From: Rhynchospora pubera
Lineage: Eukaryota > Streptophyta > Magnoliopsida > Poales > Cyperaceae
Assembly (NCBI GenBank): GCA_028095005.1
Contig: CM051461.1
Span: 64,103,840-64,167,839, forward strand
Reading direction: 5' to 3'
Length of the DNA stretch: 64,000 bases
The notes under the pieces are model-generated. The model made no database searches, was not told where the DNA came from, and was given only the letters and a program-made list of their open reading frames with translations. Positions 43,908-55,849 of this stretch are shown here, in pieces. The translations under genes and the position numbers were made by a program. Within the stretch, counting starts at the first letter, position 1. Each line of letters starts with the position of its first letter.

Positions 43908-46849
43908 ATGAATCGGACGTGGATGTACTCAAGTAATCGATGCTCGTCTACATTTTTTAGAGGACTTGAAGAATTTATGGTTTGTGCTAAAGAGAATTTG
44001 AAAATGAAAGAAGATGATAAAATGTATTGTCCTTGTCGTGTTTGTCAGAATTTGTTGAAGTGGTCTAATTTTGAAGAAGTGAAGGCTCATTTGATTATAA
44101 ATGGATTTCAACCGGATTATAGTCGGTGGACACTCCATGGAGAGAATGGGGGGGATAGTACTAGCACAAATGTATTGGATTCTGTGTATGAGGAAGAAAA
44201 TGTATCATTGGATGATGAAATTGATGATGTCAATGTATTTGATGATGAGAATGTAGATGATGATAGAAATGTAGATAACTCAGAATTTAATGCCGATTTA
44301 GATGAAATTGTGAACAATGTGGATGAAAATTTTGTTGATAATGTTGAAATTTTTGGTATGTTACGTGAAGAAGATAAAATAGCTTTATATCCTGGTTGTG
44401 AATTGTCAAAACTTAATGCTGTTTTCAAACTGTTCAATCTTAAAGCCAAAAATGGATGGAGTGATGCAAGTTTCACATCTTTGCTCAAACTATTACATAA
44501 AGAATTTCTTCCAAAAGATAACCAATTGCCAGATTCAATTTATAAGGCTAAAAAGATGTTATGTCCTTTAAAAATTGGAGTTGAGAGAATTCATGCATGT
44601 CCAAATGACTGCATATTATTCCGGAATGAGTACGGAGACTTGCATAAATGTCCAAAGTGTAATGCGTCACGGTATAAACCGAGGGACGATCAAATTGAAG
44701 ATGAAGGTAGTAAGGGACCAGCTGCGAAAGTGGTGTTTTATCTACCAATAATACCAAGATTCCAGCGGCTTTTCTCTAACGCGAAGGATGCCAAATTGTT
44801 AAGATGGCACGCAGACTGCAGGAAAAAAGGCGATGGCATGCTCAGACACCCAGCAGACTCTCCAGATTGGATAAATATAGATAGGGAATTTGAAGATTTC
44901 GGCAGTGAACCTAGAAATTTGAGATTGGGTTTATGTACAGACGGGATGAATCCTTACGGCAACATGAGTAGCCGGCAGACTACGTGGCCGGTCTTGTTGT
45001 GTATTTACAATCTTCCTCCCTGGCTATGCATGAAAAGGAGATACATGATGATGCCCTTGTTGATTTCTGGTCCCAAGCAACCAGGTAATGATATAGATGT
45101 GTACTTGGCTCCATTAATAGATGACCTTGGTGAATTGTGGCAGAATGGAGTGAAAATATATGATGCACACTCTAGAAGTGAGTTTAACCTCCGTGCCATG
45201 ATATTTTGCACAATTAATGATTTTCCTGCATACGGAAACCTGTCAGGGTATAGGAATAAAGGAGCGAAAGCGTGTCCTATTTGCATGGAAAACACTCATT
45301 CTGTGTACCTGAAAAACTCCAGAAAAAATGTTTACTTGGGACACCGGAGGTTTATTAAGAACCGCAACCACCCTTACCGTCGAGACAAGGAAAGGTTTGA
45401 CGGTACTGTAGAAAAAGACAAGGCCCCAATACCGTTATCCGGTTCAGGGGTGTATCGACAGGTGAAGGACATTAATGTAAAATTTGGTAAGAAATTTGCA
45501 AATGAGATACCCAAGGGGATATGGAAGAAGAAGTCTATATTCTGGAATCTTGAATATTGGCAGAGTTTGGAGATTAGGCATTGCTTAGATGCGATGCACA
45601 TAATAAAGAACATATGTGAAGCTTTGATCGGTTGCATGTTGGAAATTCAAGGGAAAACTAAAGATGGCATAAATGCGAGGAAGGACATGGTTGAAATGGG
45701 AATCCGGCAAGAACTAGCGGCACAAGATAAGGGAAAAAGCCGAACTTGGCTGCCTGCAGCACAATTTAATTTATCAAAGCAAGAGAAAAAAAGCTTATTA
45801 GAATGCCTGAAATCTATTAAGGTTCCTACTGGTTATTCCTCGAATATATCAAGAAAGGTTTCTATTAAGGACAACAAATTCCTACTGGTTGTTCACTTAA
45901 AGCACAATATTTGTTCACCTTTCAGGTACAATTGGAGCTAGTACTCATATACCGGATCTTGCAATGAGAACCAAAGCACATATGAAAGTTCTCCAACATC
46001 TTGCTATTGTGGCGCCTTACATCAATGAACATCTAATCGAGTTACGTGAACAATACCCTTCTTACACCGAAAACTTGATTACCATAGAGCATGAAATAAA
46101 ATTTGTCCAATGGCTAGAAGATAAAGTACAGTCCCAGTTGAAAGAAGGAACAGAGGTCGATGAAACCGTGAAATGGTTATCAAGACGTCCTGATGCCGTG
46201 GTCGAGACATACCAAGGGTATGACTTGAATGGATTTACCTGGTACACAAGGAAACAGGATGGTAAAAGTGCTGTGCAAAATAGTGGAGTCACTGTTGTAG
46301 CTTTATCTAGTGATAATGTTAGGTCGGCTAATTATTATGGGTGGATCGAGGAGATTTGGGAACTAGATTACCTGAAATTTAAGATACCCTTATTCAAGTG
46401 TGCATGGATCGACAACGGTCACGGTGGAGTTAAAAAAGACAAGATGGGATTTATAACTGTTGACTTCAATAAAAGGGCTTATCGAGACGATCCCTTTATA
46501 CTTGCAAATAAGCAAGCAATGCAAGTTTTTTACATTCAAGATCCGGCGGATAAGAAAAGACATGTTGTGCTTCAAGGTAAATGTTCATCTTATTTAAGTA
46601 CAAATGTCCACCTTATTGAGTACAAATGTTCATCTTATTTATTACTTGCCACTTTCAGGAAAAAGACGTATTGTCGGTGTTGGTGATGTCGTAGATGAAG
46701 AAGCATACGACCACTTCGAGGAAATACCTCCTTTTTCTATCGGTATCGACGATACACCACAGCCAGTATCGATCAGTTGTAGGCGTACAGATAACACCGA
46801 AGGCGTGTGGGTCGACACACGAAGGAAAAAAAAGAAAGTAGCTACATAG
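43908..46849 (+). pseudogene. TNP2-type CACTA transposase, probably internally deleted
   Basis: ATG at 43,908 follows TTGCTCAG, a likely acceptor, and the frame runs to 45,941. It opens with the transposase-associated domain (RTWMYSSNRCSS, CPCRVCQNLLKW with zinc-ligand Cys, FQPDYSRWTLHGE), then the Transposase_21/tnp2 domain (YPGCELSKLNAVFKLFNLK, LRLGLCTDGMNPYG, GYRNKGAKACPICM). The C-terminal part lies in 45,926-46,576 and 46,659-46,849, joined by a GT-AG intron, and contains a DUF4216-like region (EEIWELDYLKFKIPLFKCAW). The DUF4218 region normally between these parts is absent: only about 100 bases separate them, with a partly repeated TTCCTACTGGTT. This looks like an internal deletion. The enzyme would cut and join CACTA ends. 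Confidence 0.85.
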
Positions 46850-47152
46850 ATATGCTAAATTGTTAAGTTAATAATTTTATTTTTATTTTTTGCAGGTCAT
46901 TAATTGGTGAAATATTTTGTTAACAAGGAGCTAATGTATTTTTATTTTTTGTTAATTTTGTAAATTGTAATTTTATTTTGTTAGAAAAAATGTAAAACAA
47001 AATTAAATTCATGTGTAACCAACACAAAAATTAAATTCAGTCAAAACACTTAATAACATGCATGGATAAACCAACACTGAAAATATCAGTACTAAATGAA
47101 ATTAAACAGACACAAACTTTAAAGTTAAAAAAAAAATGAAATTAAACTAATC

Positions 47153-47400
47153 TGTAACGGTTATTAGCTAATAACCGTTACAGATTAGGCTGGGATAATA
47201 ATATAAAGGGTTTGAACCTTCTGTAACGGTTATTAGCTAATAACCGTTACAGATTAGTTTAATTTGTAACGGTTATGAGCTAATAACCGTTACAGAAGGT
47301 TATTAGTAAAAACGTTTGACCTTCTGTAACGGTTATTAGCTAATAACCGTTACAGATTAGGCTCTTCTGTAACGGTTATTAGCTAATAACCGTTACAGAA
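47153..47400. repeat. Internal cluster of CACTA palindromes
   Basis: Five TCTGTAACGGTTATTAGC-type palindromes, the same motif as at the element ends, sit between the two genes. The outer part is itself inverted: AGGCTGGGATAATAATATAA with AAGGGTTTGAACC at about 47,188 recurs in reverse complement at about 47,402-47,434. Confidence 0.92.
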
Positions 47401-47434
47401 GGTTCAAACCCTTTATATTATTATCCCAGCCTGG

Positions 47435-47900
47435 CGTCTGTCCGTCACTTCTTTCCTTTCTCGATCTCGCCTCTTTCTTAAAACCCTAGCTCTCGACAGA
47501 AGCACTCAGCTCTCTCGGCGCCTCTCTGACTCCCTCTCGGCGGCCCTCTCTCGTAAAAGGTAATCCCTCTCCCCTCCTTCCCCCTCTCACTCCCTCGCTC
47601 TCTCTGAGTCCCTCTCATTCTCTGTCTCTCTTTTTTGTGCAGTTTCGATCCCTCTCTCTCTGCCGCTCTCTCAACTCCTACAGCCAGCAACTCCCCTCTC
47701 TCTCTCGAAGGTAAACCCCTCTTCCTTTCCCTCTCTGTCTCCTCTTCCTTTCCCTCTCTGTCTCCTCTTCCTTTCCCTCTCTGTCTCCTCTCTCTCTCTC
47801 TCACTGACTCCCTTTCACTGTTTCTCTGTTAGCAATCCCTTTGTCGCTCTCTCAGCTGTGACAGCCAGCCAGCAACTCTCAACCCCCAACTCTCAAGTAA
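47435..47900 (+). promoter_or_regulatory. Probable promoter and leader of the second CACTA gene
   Basis: After a TTTATATTATTA stretch (about 47,412) comes a strongly CT-rich region typical of plant 5' leaders, with a 23-bp tandem repeat (CCTCTTCCTTTCCCTCTCTG, about 47,716-47,790). No TATA box is certain. Confidence 0.45.
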
Positions 47901-47989
47901 TCCCTCTCTTTTTTCTCTCAAAATTTGAACTGTTTAAGTACAAATTATTTTGAATAATTTGAACTGTTTTATTTTGGACTGAAATGCAC

Positions 47990-48232
47990 AATTTGAACTG
48001 TTTTGGGGTTGATATGGGGCTGTGGTGCATAAATCACAATTTTATGGACTAATGTGCATAAATTTGAACTGTTTGGGGATGATATTGGGCTGTTTGTTGC
48101 TATGGTGCATAAAGCACAATTTTAGGGACTAATGTGCATAAATTTGAACTGTTTGGGGGCTGTTTTGGGATAATATTGGGCTGTTTTGTGGTGCATAAAG
48201 CACAATTTATTTAATATGGACTAAACTGCAAA
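47990..48232. repeat. Three tandem units of about 75-85 bp
   Basis: Each unit opens AATTTGAACTGTTT and contains GGGCTGT, GGTGCATAAA and CACAATTT in order. It lies in the leader or intron of the second CACTA gene. Confidence 0.85.
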
Positions 48233-48438
48233 AAATGCTAGAAATTGATTATGCAAATAATAGGGACTGAAATGCAAAAAAGCTAGGAATTGATTATGGA
48301 TAAGGAACTATGCTAGGAATAGATGTGCATATGAATTGATTATGGATAAGGAATTGTGAATTGATTATTAGATATATATATGCATTGTGAATTGATTATG
48401 GATAAGGAGTTAAGAATTTTATTTAAAATGGAAATTAG

Positions 48439-48693
48439 ATGGAGAAGGATCAAAACGTCAATAAGGTGGGGGAGGAATCCAAGGTGGGGGAGGAAACACC
48501 TAAGGTGGTGTCAAAAAGGGTCCCGTTTTACGGACCTCTCAAAAGAAGGGCTGTCTCGGCTGTACGTCGTCTTCCTCCAGGCTGTGAAAGGGGCCCTGAT
48601 TTTAGTATGGGAGTTCAAATAGATGAGGGATCCAGTGAGAATAAGGAGGTGGAGAAGAATAAGGAGGAGAAGAATAAGGAAGAGAAGAATTAG
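48439..48693 (+). CDS. Small ORF in the CACTA element (84 aa)
   Basis: Starts MEKDQNVNKVGEESKVGEET and ends in a Glu/Lys repeat (NKEEKNKEEKN). The middle is basic (FYGPLKRRAV). No domain recognised. It could be an independent small protein or an exon of the longer downstream gene. It shares the MEK start with the next ORF. Confidence 0.4.
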   Translation: MEKDQNVNKVGEESKVGEETPKVVSKRVPFYGPLKRRAVSAVRRLPPGCERGPDFSMGVQIDEGSSENKEVEKNKEEKNKEEKN

Positions 48694-48938
48694 GGTTGAA
48701 TTGTCTTAGGAATTAATAAAATTATCTATGTTATTTTGTGTGAACTTTATTTATGTAATTTGAAGTTTATGTTATTTGTGTATGAATTCATGTTTGAATA
48801 TTAGTGTGTTTTAATTAAATGAATTTTAAATTTATGTATTTTTAATTATTTGAATTTTAAACTTGTTCATGTTTGAATAAATTGAACATTGCGCCAAACA
48901 TTAATATATATTATATATGGTGTTTTAATTAGGTAGTA

Positions 48939-49244
48939 ATGGAGAAAGGTGAAGGAAGCAATTCAAAGGGGAAAAAGCCGATCGAACGAGTCTATGTTAG
49001 GCGCAATGTTCGTGCCAATCCATCCTCTCAAAACCAGACGAACCAAAACCAAGCCTCTCAAAACCAAAACCAAGCCTCTCAAAACCAGGGGCAACCGAGC
49101 CTCTCAAAATATGAAAAACATGCAATTTTTTTCAAGCTTTTGATTGACAAGTTTGTGGCACCGTACACAGAATGGAGAGAAGAAGTCATTGTTTTGTCGG
49201 ATGATGATGATGAAGTCATTGTTTTGTCGGATGATGAAGACTAG
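48939..49244 (+). CDS. Small CACTA protein with tandem SUMO-interaction-like motifs (101 aa)
   Basis: N-terminus Lys/Arg-rich (GKKPIERVYVRRNVRAN), then a Gln/Asn repeat (NQASQNQ units) and a short helical segment (HAIFFKLLIDKFVAPYTEW). The C-terminus has two copies of EVIVLSDDD in tandem. Each is a hydrophobic V-I-V-L core followed by Ser and acidic residues, the classical form of a SUMO-interacting motif. It lies upstream of the Ulp1-like gene of the same transposon. The function is inferred; no homologue recognised. Confidence 0.55.
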   Translation: MEKGEGSNSKGKKPIERVYVRRNVRANPSSQNQTNQNQASQNQNQASQNQGQPSLSKYEKHAIFFKLLIDKFVAPYTEWREEVIVLSDDDDEVIVLSDDED

Positions 49245-49473
49245 TTTTAGGATTTAGATTTATGTTTGGTTTAGTATTAGGGTTCTCTTATCCAACTGAA
49301 TGTTTATGTTTATGTTAATGTATTTTGTTATTTGAGATTGAACTTGTCGTTTAATGTTTATGTTTATGTTAATATATTTTGTTTATGTTGTTTATGTTTA
49401 TGTTTGTTTATGTTTATGTTTATGTTAACTTGATTTGATTGCTTTCATTGTTGTTAATTATTTGTTAATAGAT

Positions 49474-52400
49474 ATGTCTGGAGACCAAGATAGAGATTTA
49501 CAGGGTGAACAGGCTACACAATCCAGCGATGAGGAGGTCACAACGTTCGAAATAAAGAAAAGGAGCAGAACGACAATGGAAGAGTTTAGGAGGAAAAAAG
49601 CTGCTGGGGAAAAGTTTGAGATTAAATTTGACAAAGAAGGAGTGCCAATTGGTACTGAAGAGGCGGTGAACAAATTTGCATCATATTGCGGGTATCTGGC
49701 TAGAACAAGAGTGCCAATCACAATTAATGATTGGCGGAAGGACGTTTCAAAGGAAACCAGACTTGAGTTGTGGTTGGACATCAAGGTGAATAAATTTTAA
49801 CTTAAATCATCTAATTTAAATTTCTATGCTACCAATTAACTAACGTTTCGTTATGTTTCAGAAAATGTTCAACATCGAAGATGATAAAGCCATGAACAAT
49901 ACTCTCAAAGCGATGGGCATAAGTCACAGGGCTTATAGAAGTAGGATTGCTGAGGAGTACATCACAAATGCCGATCCAAACAATCCAAAAAATCCATGCG
50001 ATAAACACCCAATCTCACAAAAGGAATGGGAAGAATTTTTCAAGAAAAGGACGGGTGCAGATTTTGTACAAAAGAGCAACAAAGCGAAGGAGTTGAGAAA
50101 GAAATGGAAAGAGCCTCATAGGATGGGTTCCACTGGCTATAGAGGAAAAAAAGGTTCATGGAAACCTACAGACAAGATTGTCATACCAGGAGATTCTGAA
50201 GGGGCCGGTTCCACGAGCATTACCATCGGCGATTTGGAACCGAGGAGTCAAAGGTATTTCATGGGAAGGACTGTGGCTACGAAGGATAAAGGTACTTACA
50301 CATGTAAAGACTTGTTATATATGCTAACTTCAAATTCTGTTTTGTGATTATTAATAAGATTTGTTTGTTGCTTGTTAGATACTTACACGTTCCATAGCTC
50401 TGATTCGTCGACTATTGAGGCATTCAGTCGGTTGAGTGCCATGTCTGGTGAAATCAATTCCGGGTCAATACCGGAACAAGAAGTCTTAAATCGGGCGGTT
50501 GACAGGCCGGAACATCCAGGAAGAATCAGGGGATATCCTTTATGGACCAAGAAGGAAGATGTGTATAAAAGAAAATCTAGAAAGGATGCGCATGAAGGAT
50601 GGATGGCACCAGACCAGATTGAAGAATTGATGAGCAGGGTCGCAGCTGAAGCCGCTGAGAAAACCAAAAGGGACTTGATTCACTCTGAGGAGATAATGAA
50701 TGCGGCGAGACAACAAGCTTTTCAGGTAATCCTTTTTTACAATCAAAATGTAATCAAAATGAATGAAAACTATTCTTCATTATCCAGTTGCTTCATAATT
50801 TTCAGGACGTGAAACAATGGTTGGCCAGTAGCGGATTGCAGATTCAAGCACCATAGCAATTTGTGACGCCGTATCAGCCATTCGTTGAAGCTGAGGTAGA
50901 CTCAGGAATGCCAAACGAAGAGTTATTCCGAACGGTTGCCTCAAGCTATATGCCTCCGGATCCGAGAAGCGTTGTTCAGGTTCATATTGATCATTTTTCT
51001 CTTTTCTCTTTATATTTATTTTTGGCAGCATTAGAGTTTCTGATTGAACTGAATTTCAGGAAGAAATGCCGTGCGATCTCTTTTCTCTTGATCACAACAA
51101 CCAGAGGATTAAGGTGGCCGAAGGAAATATTATTCCGAGTGTTGTTGGTCAGATCGTACACGGCGTGCCTCTAACTGATCAACAATTGTATGTCCATCTT
51201 CTCCGAGTAGGCGATGAATTTCGTGAATGGCAAGTCCCTGGTAGGTCAGATGAGCTATTGGGAAATAATATAGGGGGCCGATTCCCATGGCCGTCATTTT
51301 TGGTGGACATAGGCCACAAGGTATCGTTTTATTTAATTATGACAATCTGTTTCATACATTTCTCCTAATGACTTATTAATATGATGTCATTGAATGCAGA
51401 GTTTGACCAAAAAGAAGCCGGCCAAAAAGAAGGCAAAGGCGAAGGAGGCGGCGAAGAATGTGGAGGAGAGTCCAAAGGTCCCAAGTGCGGGGTCGTTTGT
51501 TACTCGTGATCCACTCCTCCCTAAGGATATTATTGACAGGCTGAGCCCATCCGAACAAGCAGTATACAGACTGTTGATGCTCCAACCAGAAGAAGAGACG
51601 AACTTTGAGCTGCCTAATTGCAATCCTTGGGGTACGCACGATGGCGATGTTAAGTTCAACGTTAATGTCGAGGATATTGTCGAATGTTTTAAAAGGGAGG
51701 AGCTATCTCAATCGATTGTGAAATTTTACTGCTGGTTTGAATTTTTCAACTTTAATGTTTATTTTTTTCTTCATTCAATTCATTCAAAATTGAAATTGTT
51801 GAACTTTGATATCCATGTTTGCAGGTTTTGGATGGAAGAACTTTCAACAAGGCAAGAAGAGAATGAGTTCTCCAAGAGCATCACCGTACTGGATCCAGAG
51901 TTATTGGCTGAGTGGAAGTTCAAACACGAAGAACTCGGTGCGGTGAATTACCTAACGAGAGCATTCATGGAGAATCCATCCTCCTATCTTGTTTTGCCGT
52001 ATAATCAGCAGTAAGAAATATAACCAATATGGCTACTAATGAAAGAATTTTGTAGTTTCCTTTAATTCCACCAAAATAATAAATCTCTATTAATTACAGG
52101 TTTCATTGGGTTGTCCTTGTTATTAATGTCGAGAAGCGCACCGTTCACTTTGTTGATTCTCTGGAACGCAAGAATCCAAAGTTATATATTAAGCCATTCA
52201 TATCTTCGTAAGTTTCCATTTCTGAATTAAGTTAAAGCATGATGAGATTTTTCAAATTAAAAAATATTAGATTTTGTTGTTTTAAATAATATTGCATGCA
52301 GGGTATACAAGCGGTATTTAGTGGAAGCCGGAAGATATAGCCAAAAGAGCAGAACAGGATTTGATTGGTACCGAATTAAGGTACAGAACTTATCAGTTTA

Positions 52401-52770
52401 AGATATTATTTGTTTGTGAAATTGAAATTAACTAAAAAGATTGTGTTTCTTTTGTTGAAATCTTAATTAGGGACCGATACAAAGGGGCGGCACAGAGTGT
52501 GGATATTTCACAATGCTCAACATGAGGGCGATATTAAGTAGTTGGACTGCGGTCGGAGAATTCCCTGAGGTAATGTTAAGCCGATTTATTATTTTAGGAT
52601 TTTATATTTTTATTGGTTTAGGGCTTAGGGTTTACAAAATTATTTGACTTTATCAATTGTTAATGATCAAATTGCAGTATATCGAGCCGGTTGGACAACC
52701 ATATAAAAACGAAGACGTTGATGCAGTCGTTTCGGAGGTTATGGACTTCATGTATGGGGTATTATTTTAG
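49474..52770 (+). pseudogene. Ptta/En/Spm-like protein joined to a Ulp1-like (C48) protease, one nonsense codon
   Basis: Eleven exons read from GT-AG signals with consistent phases: 49,474-49,785; 49,862-50,291; 50,379-50,725; 50,806-50,979; 51,060-51,320; 51,400-51,734; 51,825-52,010; 52,100-52,207; 52,302-52,380; 52,471-52,569; 52,678-52,770. N-terminal part: Ptta/En/Spm-type region (YLARTRVPITINDWRKD). Middle: DUF8039-like block with the IVHGVPL motif, then a Lys/Ala-rich linker (KKKPAKKKAKAKEAAK). C-terminal part: Ulp1-type catalytic core with His (FHWVVLVI), Asp (VHFVDSL), Gln (PIQRGG) and Cys (TECGYF), all present. A TAG at 50,854-50,856 interrupts exon 4. Exon calls are by eye; another exon choice could avoid the stop. 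Confidence 0.75.
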
Positions 52771-52997
52771 GAAAATTTTGACTTGATTTGGTGTTAACTC
52801 TATGTATAGTTACTTAATTGATTTGGTGTTAACTCTATGTATATATGTTTTGTACTTGGTATATATATGTGACATCTGATATATGTTTGTCTGCTGCATG
52901 TTGGATTGTATAATGTAAATTGTGTACCAATTTGGTACCAATTCGGCTAGCAAAACTGGGCTAGCCAATAAATCAGGCGAAATTCAAAAAAAAAAGA

Positions 52998-53470
52998 AGG
53001 TCTTTTGTAACGGTTATTAAGGAATAACCGTTACAGAATTCATAATTTCATTTCTTTTATATCAACAATATCTGTAACGGTTATTCCTTAATAACCGTTA
53101 CAAAAGACTGGATTCTGTAACGGTTATTAGATTATAACCGTTACACTGGATCTAAAAAAATAGTAAAAATGTATTTCCGTCAATAATAGGATAACGGTTA
53201 TTATATAACAACCGTTATAGAAGCCAGTCTTCTGTAACGGTTGTTATCTATTAACCGTTACAAATGTTCTCAATAAAACCGTAACCACATTTTCCGTCCA
53301 CTATACCATAACGGTTATTAGATAATAACCGTTACAGAAGCCATTCTTCTGTAACGGTTATTAGATAATAACCGTTATAGATCTGTAACGGTTATTAGAC
53401 ATTCTGTAACGGGGGCTACTGTAACGTTACGTGTACCGTTACAAATGCCTTTTATTAACCGTTACAGAAG
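52998..53470. repeat. Right subterminal palindromic repeats of the CACTA element
   Basis: About nine TGTAACGGTTATT/AATAACCGTTACA palindromes in 470 bp, ending 18 bases before the right terminus. Confidence 0.92.
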
Positions 53471-54464
53471 TCGAAATTTCGCGTAGTGATTAGATATTTA
53501 CCCCTCCAATCATTGAAATTGGCCCCATACCCCTCAAATTTTTATAGAACTAGATACATACCCTCCTCAACAATTTTAATTAATCTTTTAATATAAAAAA
53601 TTAATTTTCATAGTGTGTGACAAAATTATCATGTCTAAACTTTTTTTCCCAAACTTTCATCTTCTCGTCAATTTAATCTAGAGATGCAAAAGATATAATT
53701 ATTTTTTTCAAGCGAGGTTGTGATGATTTTGTCCACGAACTGTAAGACTAGGTCTGTTAGCATCGAGAATCAGTGACTTAGCATTTGCTCGTCACTGCTA
53801 TAGAAATCGAAGTTAACTGTTTCAGCTATCATAGTTCTGTTATACAAATTGCTTTTTCAATGGATTTGCTTCAATGTCGTTGACACATCCATATTAAAGC
53901 CAATAATCAAATTGTAATTTATGTCATTTAAGAGAAGACAAAAGGAAGTGCTCTACATATACTTTAGAAATTTGTTTGCTAGTACTAGTACACGCTACTA
54001 ATCCAAAAATTAAGATCGAATAGAGCAAAGTTCAAATTCAAGGCATCATTGGTTATTCTTTATTTTCAAATAGAGAATATACGTGCCACAAACCCAAATA
54101 GATTTGTTTGCTTGAAATTTCAATGAAAGCAAAAGAAAAAAAAATAACAACGCCCTACTCTGATAGTCCAATTCATATCAAAGGATACATCTATATTTTT
54201 ATATCGCCATGAGATAAAAATTGGAAGATGAAAGGTCTCTTAGTCTGATAGGGAAGAAGAGTTTGGGAGAGGAGTTCGGACATGGGCAATTTCGTCATAA
54301 ATTATAAAAATTAGTTTTTTTATATTCAGAAATTAATTGAAATTTCCGAGAAGGGTATATATCTAGTTCTATCAAGATTTGAGGGGTATGGGGCCAATTT
54401 TAATGATTTGAGGGGTAAACATCTAATTAAGAAAGATTTGAGGGGTATGGGCCCAATTTTGCCT

Positions 54465-55540
54465 TGAAATTAAGGCCAAGTCTATGTTTTTTGAGTTGTA
54501 CTGTATAATCATCCTGTCACAGGGAATATAGTTAGTGCATACATGTAAATTATTCAAGTTTGCTATGTACTTAGACATTCTCTTCCTTAGTAAAAATGTA
54601 GAAAATTAAACTGAATTTGGAATAATTAAGTGTAAGACTCCAAATTTATCGACGCTATTTTTTTTTAAAAAAAAAATCGAAGCAGAATAAATTTTTTCTC
54701 TAACAAAATAAGTTATCTTCCAGAAACTCACTGCCTGCTAACTTTTAATTAATTAATTAATTAAGTTTTTTTTTTTTTGTGCACCTATTTCTGTAAGTAT
54801 ATGCTGTGGCATGCAGTTCTGATAGCACGATTAGGTAAGTTAAGAGACGTGCAACTGGCCAAAATATACATTTAAAAGAAATTCTGCAGGACCTTTATAC
54901 GTTCCTCCAAGAGAAGAAACAAAGAGTTCTACATGTAGATATTAATTATATAGGGGGAAAAAAAGAAAACAGAGGAAGGGAAACCATTGAAAAGGTATCT
55001 CAGTGGGAGACAATTTAGTCACGGAGTCAATTTTGGTTTGTTTTTAGATGTGACACTCGCACGCTCGTCTCGTCTCCTCTCTCGCCCCTCATTTTACTTT
55101 TATTTCTTCCTTGTTGTTAATTAGCTGCTCGAGAGCAGAGGAAACACTGGAACTGCTCTCTCTGCTCGCTAAAACAGCATGACAGCATGTTACTTTTGTC
55201 TTCTGGCGCGCACACATTGACGCAAGCGCAGGACTCAAACCTTCATGTTTATTTAGTAAAGTTTCATGCAAATTCGCTTAACTTTAATTAATAATTAGCT
55301 ATTTTTGTTATAAAAACTTTATCTACATGAATGAAGCTATCGAACTTCAATTTTTATCGGAATTAAATCACCTTTATTCACAATCAAATTAAAATTAAAT
55401 AAAATTTTATAAATAAATTTCAAACTATTTGTTGGATTCTAAATTGTACTTTTAGTCTCGTCCTTTAGAGGAGATATATTTTTTTTCTTTAAAATTATGA
55501 AGCCTTAATTTGTTGAAAATTCAACAACTCCAAATATATA
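54465..55540. other. Intergenic, nothing recognised
   Basis: AT-rich with a poly(T) run near 54,767. No credible ORF or repeat. Confidence 0.5.
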
Positions 55541-55545
55541 TATAT

Positions 55546-55830
55546 AGTGGATGGATAAAATACACTCTGGTGTATGGATCATCTTTCGAATTTTTTTGTT
55601 ATATATTATGATATTTTAAAAAAAACGCTACAATTGGAGTATTTCAGGCCGTCCAATTTGAAAATATCATAATATATAGAAAAAATTCGAAAAAATATAA
55701 AATTTGGTGTCCGAGAGTTTCAATATGGAGAACAACTTGAAAGGCTCGGATCGACCGTGATTTTTGGATTTTAAAAACGACTCTGGTGTACGAGGACGAT
55801 CCGTACACCAGAGTGTATTTTATCACCATT
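55546..55830. mobile_element. Foldback MITE, ACTCTGGTGTACG type, left arm shortened
   Basis: The right end contains a 13-bp stem ACTCTGGTGTACG..CGTACACCAGAGT, then GTATTTTATCACCATT; the left begins GGATAAAATACACTCTGGTG. The left arm jumps from its terminus to the centre, so about 100 bp of arm is missing. Core TTTCGAATTTTTTTG and CTCGGATCGACCG belong to the common type. (TA)n on both sides. Confidence 0.8.
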
Positions 55831-55849
55831 ATATATATTAATATATATA

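Larger units (their letters stand above)
42632..53488 (+). mobile_element. CACTA (En/Spm) transposon, 10.86 kb
   Basis: Left end CACTACGGGAAAAAGGACC, right end inverted to CACTACGCGAAATTTCGAC. A 3-bp target duplication ATT lies at 42,629-42,631 and 53,489-53,491. Subterminal palindromic repeats occur at both ends. It encodes a TNP2-type transposase gene and a Ptta/Ulp1-type gene, both plus strand. The transposase seems internally deleted and the second gene has one nonsense codon, so autonomy is doubtful. Confidence 0.97.
42592..54464. mobile_element. Inverted-repeat element split by the CACTA transposon
   Basis: The left arm AGGCAAAATTGGGCC then CCCCTCAAATCTTTCTTAATT stops at 42,631 and resumes at 53,492 (AGATATTTACCCCTC). 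The rejoined arm matches, in inverted form, the right arm ending GGGCCCAATTTTGCCT at 54,464, about 120 bp long. Without the CACTA insert the element is about 1.0 kb. Flanks TGAAATAAA/TGAAATTAA may be a 9-bp duplication (Mutator-like), not certain. Confidence 0.85.

Noticed and set aside
47478..47832. Arg/Glu-rich and Ser/Leu-rich ORFs on both strands
   Set aside because: Low-complexity translation of the CT-rich leader with short tandem repeats.
42652..53470. CRISPR-like regularly repeated palindromes
   Set aside because: The repeats are CACTA subterminal palindromes with irregular spacing, in a plant nuclear context.
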